Shown here in pieces: positions 60,499-64,000 of a stretch of 64,000 bases of DNA. How positions within the stretch are numbered: the first letter of the stretch is position 1; each line of letters opens with the position of its first letter. Location: contig CM049320.1 of assembly GCA_026874595.1 (NCBI GenBank), forward strand, positions 7,941,464 through 8,005,463, written 5' to 3'. This stretch comes from Sipunculus nudus (lineage: Eukaryota; Annelida; Sipuncula; Golfingiida; Sipunculidae). Position numbers and translations under genes: made by a program. The notes under the pieces were generated by a model. That model was not told where the DNA came from and searched no databases. It saw only the letters and a list, made by a program, of their open reading frames with translations.

Positions 60499-60902
60499 GA
60501 ACAAATACAGGTGGTGCCACCAGTCTGCAGAAACTGATGAAACACTCCATGATCAATATCCATGCATACAATTATGGTGATCTCTGCATTAGTTGTTCAG
60601 ATACTTGTTTTGTATCAAATTTTCCATTATTCTAAAGCTTTACTTTGGAGTGCCATAGCTCAAAGGATATGGGTAACAGAGACCTAATTTCAGGTTTCCA
60701 TGGAGACTTTTCATGGGTTTCCGTGTGTGTCAAGAATGGAGATTCTAGGTCCAGTCATTACGATTTGTACCATTTTGACAGATAACTACATCCTTAAAGG
60801 TCTCCAAAATAGAGAAAAAAAAAATTGTAAAAATTTGAAAAAATACAGGTGGTGCCATCAGTCTGCAGGAACTGATGGAACACCTCTTGATCAATATGTA
60901 TG
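60499..60902 (+). mobile_element. resumed core of element 2
   Basis: Continues the core units interrupted at 57864, with GGTGGTGCCACC at 60510 and a second at 60848. Cut at 60902 by the next left end inside ATCAATATGTATG, a sequence that runs on in intact units. Confidence 0.65.
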
Positions 60903-63326
60903 TAAACAAGTGACCCATGGGTCATGACGCTCAGCTGCCAAGCATGACCTGTGACATCATGGACTGAGATTCACAACTTCCAGTCAAATTTTGAAGAACC
61001 AATTTGCCAATTTGTTGAAAATTTTCTATGACAACAGAAATATATATCACCTATGTCTGGTTAAAACACTGTGAATTGATGGTCTGAGGAAAATGCATGA
61101 TTGTTAAGCTATCAGGAACTGTTCCAACAGCTTACTTGAAACCTGTCAGTCTCAAAAGGAACACCACAAAGGGCAAATATACGATCAAAATATATAGCAA
61201 AAATCAAGGAAATACATGGAAGAATTATTGAGAAACAGGTGCTTCTGTGTGAATTTTTATTCAATACAAGCCAACTGTACTGCACTTTTATAAATGATGG
61301 TAATATTTATTCAGAAATATTTGACCCAATCCTTTACAAGATTACATAAATATACATCCAACTGCATTCACTTTAACTGTTCTTGAGATAAAATGATCAA
61401 AAGGAATTAAAAGATGGTTGCCTGGTGTCCATATTGGACTTCTGACAAGTCTGAAATCAGACAACAAACATTCTCTAAATCGGACCAAACATTAAAGAAA
61501 AATTACTGAAACTGCACTGAAGAAAGAATTTCTAAGGTGGCTAACTGGCAGACATAATGGATTTCTGACAAGTATGACATTTGATATCCCACATTCTCCA
61601 ATAAGAGACCAAACTTGGGGCAAATTATCCAGTAATGGATGCCCAAAATAATTCAAAAGGCATGTCCAGGCCCTCATATCAGATTTATAGATATGCAATT
61701 GTAAAAAGTGTAAGTCCAATATTTTTTATTATCACTCTGCTTTTCAATGGGGTCAGCAGGGTAGGTAAACTGTCAAACCTGAAAGAAAAGAAATGCAGAA
61801 AGCATGACTAAGAGTCTTGAAATAAAACAAAAAGCCATCCTAAATCAAGGTACACATCCACATATTATGAGAACAAACACTTGCTTTTATATATTAAAAT
61901 AATCAGATATCTAGGAAACTAAGTTTATTGCTAGGATTCCATAAAATAAACTGCAAAATGTTCCCATCATCTTATAAATCAGTAGCTAAACCTTAATACT
62001 ATACTCTCATAGTCTTAATGCCTGGCTGAAGCATTCTGACAACAGTGTTTTTGTTATGAAGTAACGAGGTACTTATCACTGAGCCTTATCACTTAATAGG
62101 CTGATACAAAAGGGAGTCGTATGTCACCAGTGTCACTCACAATTACAGCCACACAGGGAGATGTACCAGCTGGAGTGGGATGGTTATATATACAAGAAAA
62201 ATAGAGATGGTCTATAAAATAAGTAATAAAGAACATCCCTGACCTATGACCTTGGCCTTTTGCCCATATATCAACTGGATTCTTTCTAAATGATGGGTAA
62301 CTACTAACCACTTAAATCTGGTGTAATTACTTTGCAACCAATGGGTTAATAACTTTGACCTGCAACCTTTAACCTGCTGACCAGCTGACCCCAAAATCAA
62401 TAAGTTATTTATTCAAGCAAAAAGACCCATAAATATGAAGTTTGAGTCAAACTGAGTAATGCATAGATGTGGCATATGTGAAAGACTGAAGGTTTGGGTT
62501 GAACAGTTACACTTGAAATATGCTCACAAGCATTTAGAACAATTGAATATTGTGACCTTGACCTTTGACTTTTTGACCTCAACATCAATAGGCTTCTTCC
62601 CTTATTGGTAGGTAAGCCATATATGACAGATTGAAGGTACAGATTGAAAAGTTTGCCTGAAAAAGACTCCACGCAAGAAGTGGGTGCTGTGAACTTGACC
62701 TTTGACCTCAAAATCAACAGGTCTTTTCCCCTGTTGGCAGAGAAGCGATATCAGTGCTGGAAGGTTTGGAATGAAAAGTCTAGCTTGAAATGTGTCCACA
62801 ACCTTTTCAAAGTAGTGGATCCTGTGACCCTGACCTTTGACCTTGTGACCTCAATATCTTTAGGATTCTTCTCCCACTTAGTAGGTGAGCTATATGTGAA
62901 AGATCAAAGAATTGGGATGAAAGGTTTGGCTTAAAATGCATCCTGAGGCTTTTCAAAGAAGTTGGTTCTGTGACCTTGACCTTTGACCTAGTGACCTCAA
63001 AATAATTATGGTTCTTCCCCTGTTGGTAGGCGAGCTGTATGTGAAAGATGGAAGGTCTGGGATGAAAATTTTGGCTAAAAGAATTATTTCTGGGGGGTGC
63101 AAACACACCCCATAACTTCGAGAATATAGGTCGCAGTGACCTAATTTCAGGTTTGCAAGGAGATCTTTTTAGAACCTCTAAGACTGCATAGGGTTCATGG
63201 CCCTAGCCCCTATGGTTACAATTTGTGCCCTGCAAACGGACGGCCGGCCGGATGGACAGACGGAAGGACGCTGGACAAAGACCCATCGCTATAGCCCAGC
63301 ATGACTGAAAGTCAGCCGAGCTAAAA
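60903..63326 (+). mobile_element. pearl-like element 4, long
   Basis: Left end ACAAGTGACCCATGGGTCAT at 60906. A 560-bp region shared with element 1 follows, then tandem units of about 135-150 bp (from about 62235 to 63060) with TGTGACCTTGACCTTTGACC and AAAGATGGAAGG-like blocks, a P3-type last unit (AATTTCAGGTTTGCAAGGAG, ACAATTTGTGCCC), a GGACGGCCGG tract, and the hairpin at 63292-63323. Minus frames at 62093-63106 are produced by the units. Confidence 0.7.
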
Positions 63327-63950
63327 ATTGTCAGAATACAACTGTCATAATAGAAGGCAGCCTAAAATTACTAAGCTAATTAATTTTTGTGTTATATGAA
63401 ATTTTTTATTTTTATTTTCTCCAAAATTATCAATATTATATAATATATAGATTCTAATTAATTTGCATTTGAGTTAATATATTGCTCCAAATAGACAAAA
63501 AAAAAAGTATCTTCCCAATTCTTCCAACAGAATATCTTGGTTTTACCTAGGTTAGCTACAGTTCTGCTTGCATTTGAGTTTGCCCTCACAAGTATTCAAC
63601 AGGCTTTATAGGTGATTAGGCTCCTTTAAAATTTCGCCATGTTAACTTTTCCAACTGGTGTTTCATGAGGGTTCCATTTTCTTGAAATATCAAACCATAA
63701 CCAAACAAAGTATACCCATAATTATCTATAATTTTAAGACTATAAAAGGAAATATTGAAAGAATGGAAACTCGTTTGTCATTGTTATATAATATAAAAGG
63801 TCTTATCATTTACTAGGCCAAGCTTTCATTTACAGGATACATAACAGTTACAGTGAGTAACATAACACCTTTCGACACTACAAGCAAGGATATAATCTGG
63901 CAGATTCCATTTGCTTACTTAAAGTAAGAGGTTATAAAGTGGAAACAGTC
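63327..63950. other. non-coding, nothing recognised
   Basis: AT-rich intronic sequence to the right of the nest. Confidence 0.5.
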
Positions 63951-64000
63951 TGAATGACTGCCTGTCTTATAAGACCACCCTTGGGAGAACTGTAAGCATT
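63951..64000. mobile_element. partial MITE, same family as 36361-36544
   Basis: GCCTGTCTTATAAGACCACC resembles the inverted GACTTGTCTAATAAGACCACC-type block of the 36361 element. Cut by the window end. Confidence 0.35.

Larger units (their letters stand above)
56403..64000 (-). other. DNAJC11 5' intron, filled with pearl-like elements
   Basis: No exon encoding the expected N-terminus (an M..DYY..L.. start) was found on the minus strand up to 64000. The intron is at least 7.6 kb and largely made of the elements listed below. Confidence 0.75.

Noticed and set aside
21183-63326. Regularly spaced repeats as CRISPR arrays
   Set aside because: Units are long and contiguous, with diverged copies and no unique spacers, and the genome is eukaryotic.

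Overview
This is a eukaryotic, AT-rich, intron-rich and repeat-dense window, most likely from a bivalve mollusc. Split genes with GT/AG introns exclude a prokaryote. The bivalve call rests on many elements shaped like the bivalve 'pearl' family: a CCCATGGG left end, tandem core units, a GACG/GACGG tetranucleotide tract and a hairpin right end. I cannot name the species. Only about 2-3 kb of the 64 kb looks protein-coding. | Layout: (1) At 1.8-3.35 kb, two minus-strand exons join in frame to give the N-terminus of an unidentified, charged, coiled-coil-like protein that leaves the window at its left edge. (2) From 3.4 to 28.5 kb I find no convincing gene. This stretch holds TA, TAA, GA and CT microsatellites, a SINE, TIR elements, a complete 2.3-kb pearl-like element (12.83-15.14 kb, minus), an element built from alternating half-units around GGTGGCGCCACC (17.0-18.0 kb), and a 1.23-kb pearl-like element (21.18-22.41 kb). 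(3) At 28.58-28.83 kb lies a small secreted single von Willebrand factor type C (VWC) domain protein on the minus strand. (4) From 28.9 to 36.5 kb there are tandem units, a second SINE and several inverted-repeat elements. (5) From 36.61 to 56.40 kb (minus) sits the one large recognisable gene, a DNAJC11 orthologue. Sixteen exons join in frame with canonical splice sites and give 551 residues, from inside the J domain (with HPD) to the stop. Its first exon lies beyond base 64000. (6) From 56.4 to 64 kb is the 5'-most intron of that gene, occupied by nested pearl-like elements. | DNAJC11 is known elsewhere as a J-protein of the mitochondrial outer membrane linked to MICOS. The VWC protein is presumably extracellular, and nothing suggests that the genes act together. 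| The most interesting signals are in the non-coding DNA. At least three repeat families share one architecture: an arm at the left end, and the same arm folded into a hairpin at the right end. A 12-bp palindrome, GGTGGCGCCACC, recurs about twenty times inside the cores of unrelated families. Two 2.3-2.6-kb copies of one element in opposite orientation keep a GC-richer segment of about 95 bp. A 5'-truncated LINE fragment still has its target-site duplication and a (TTCTG)n tail. A 22-bp minisatellite is open in all three forward frames. All similarities were judged by eye.
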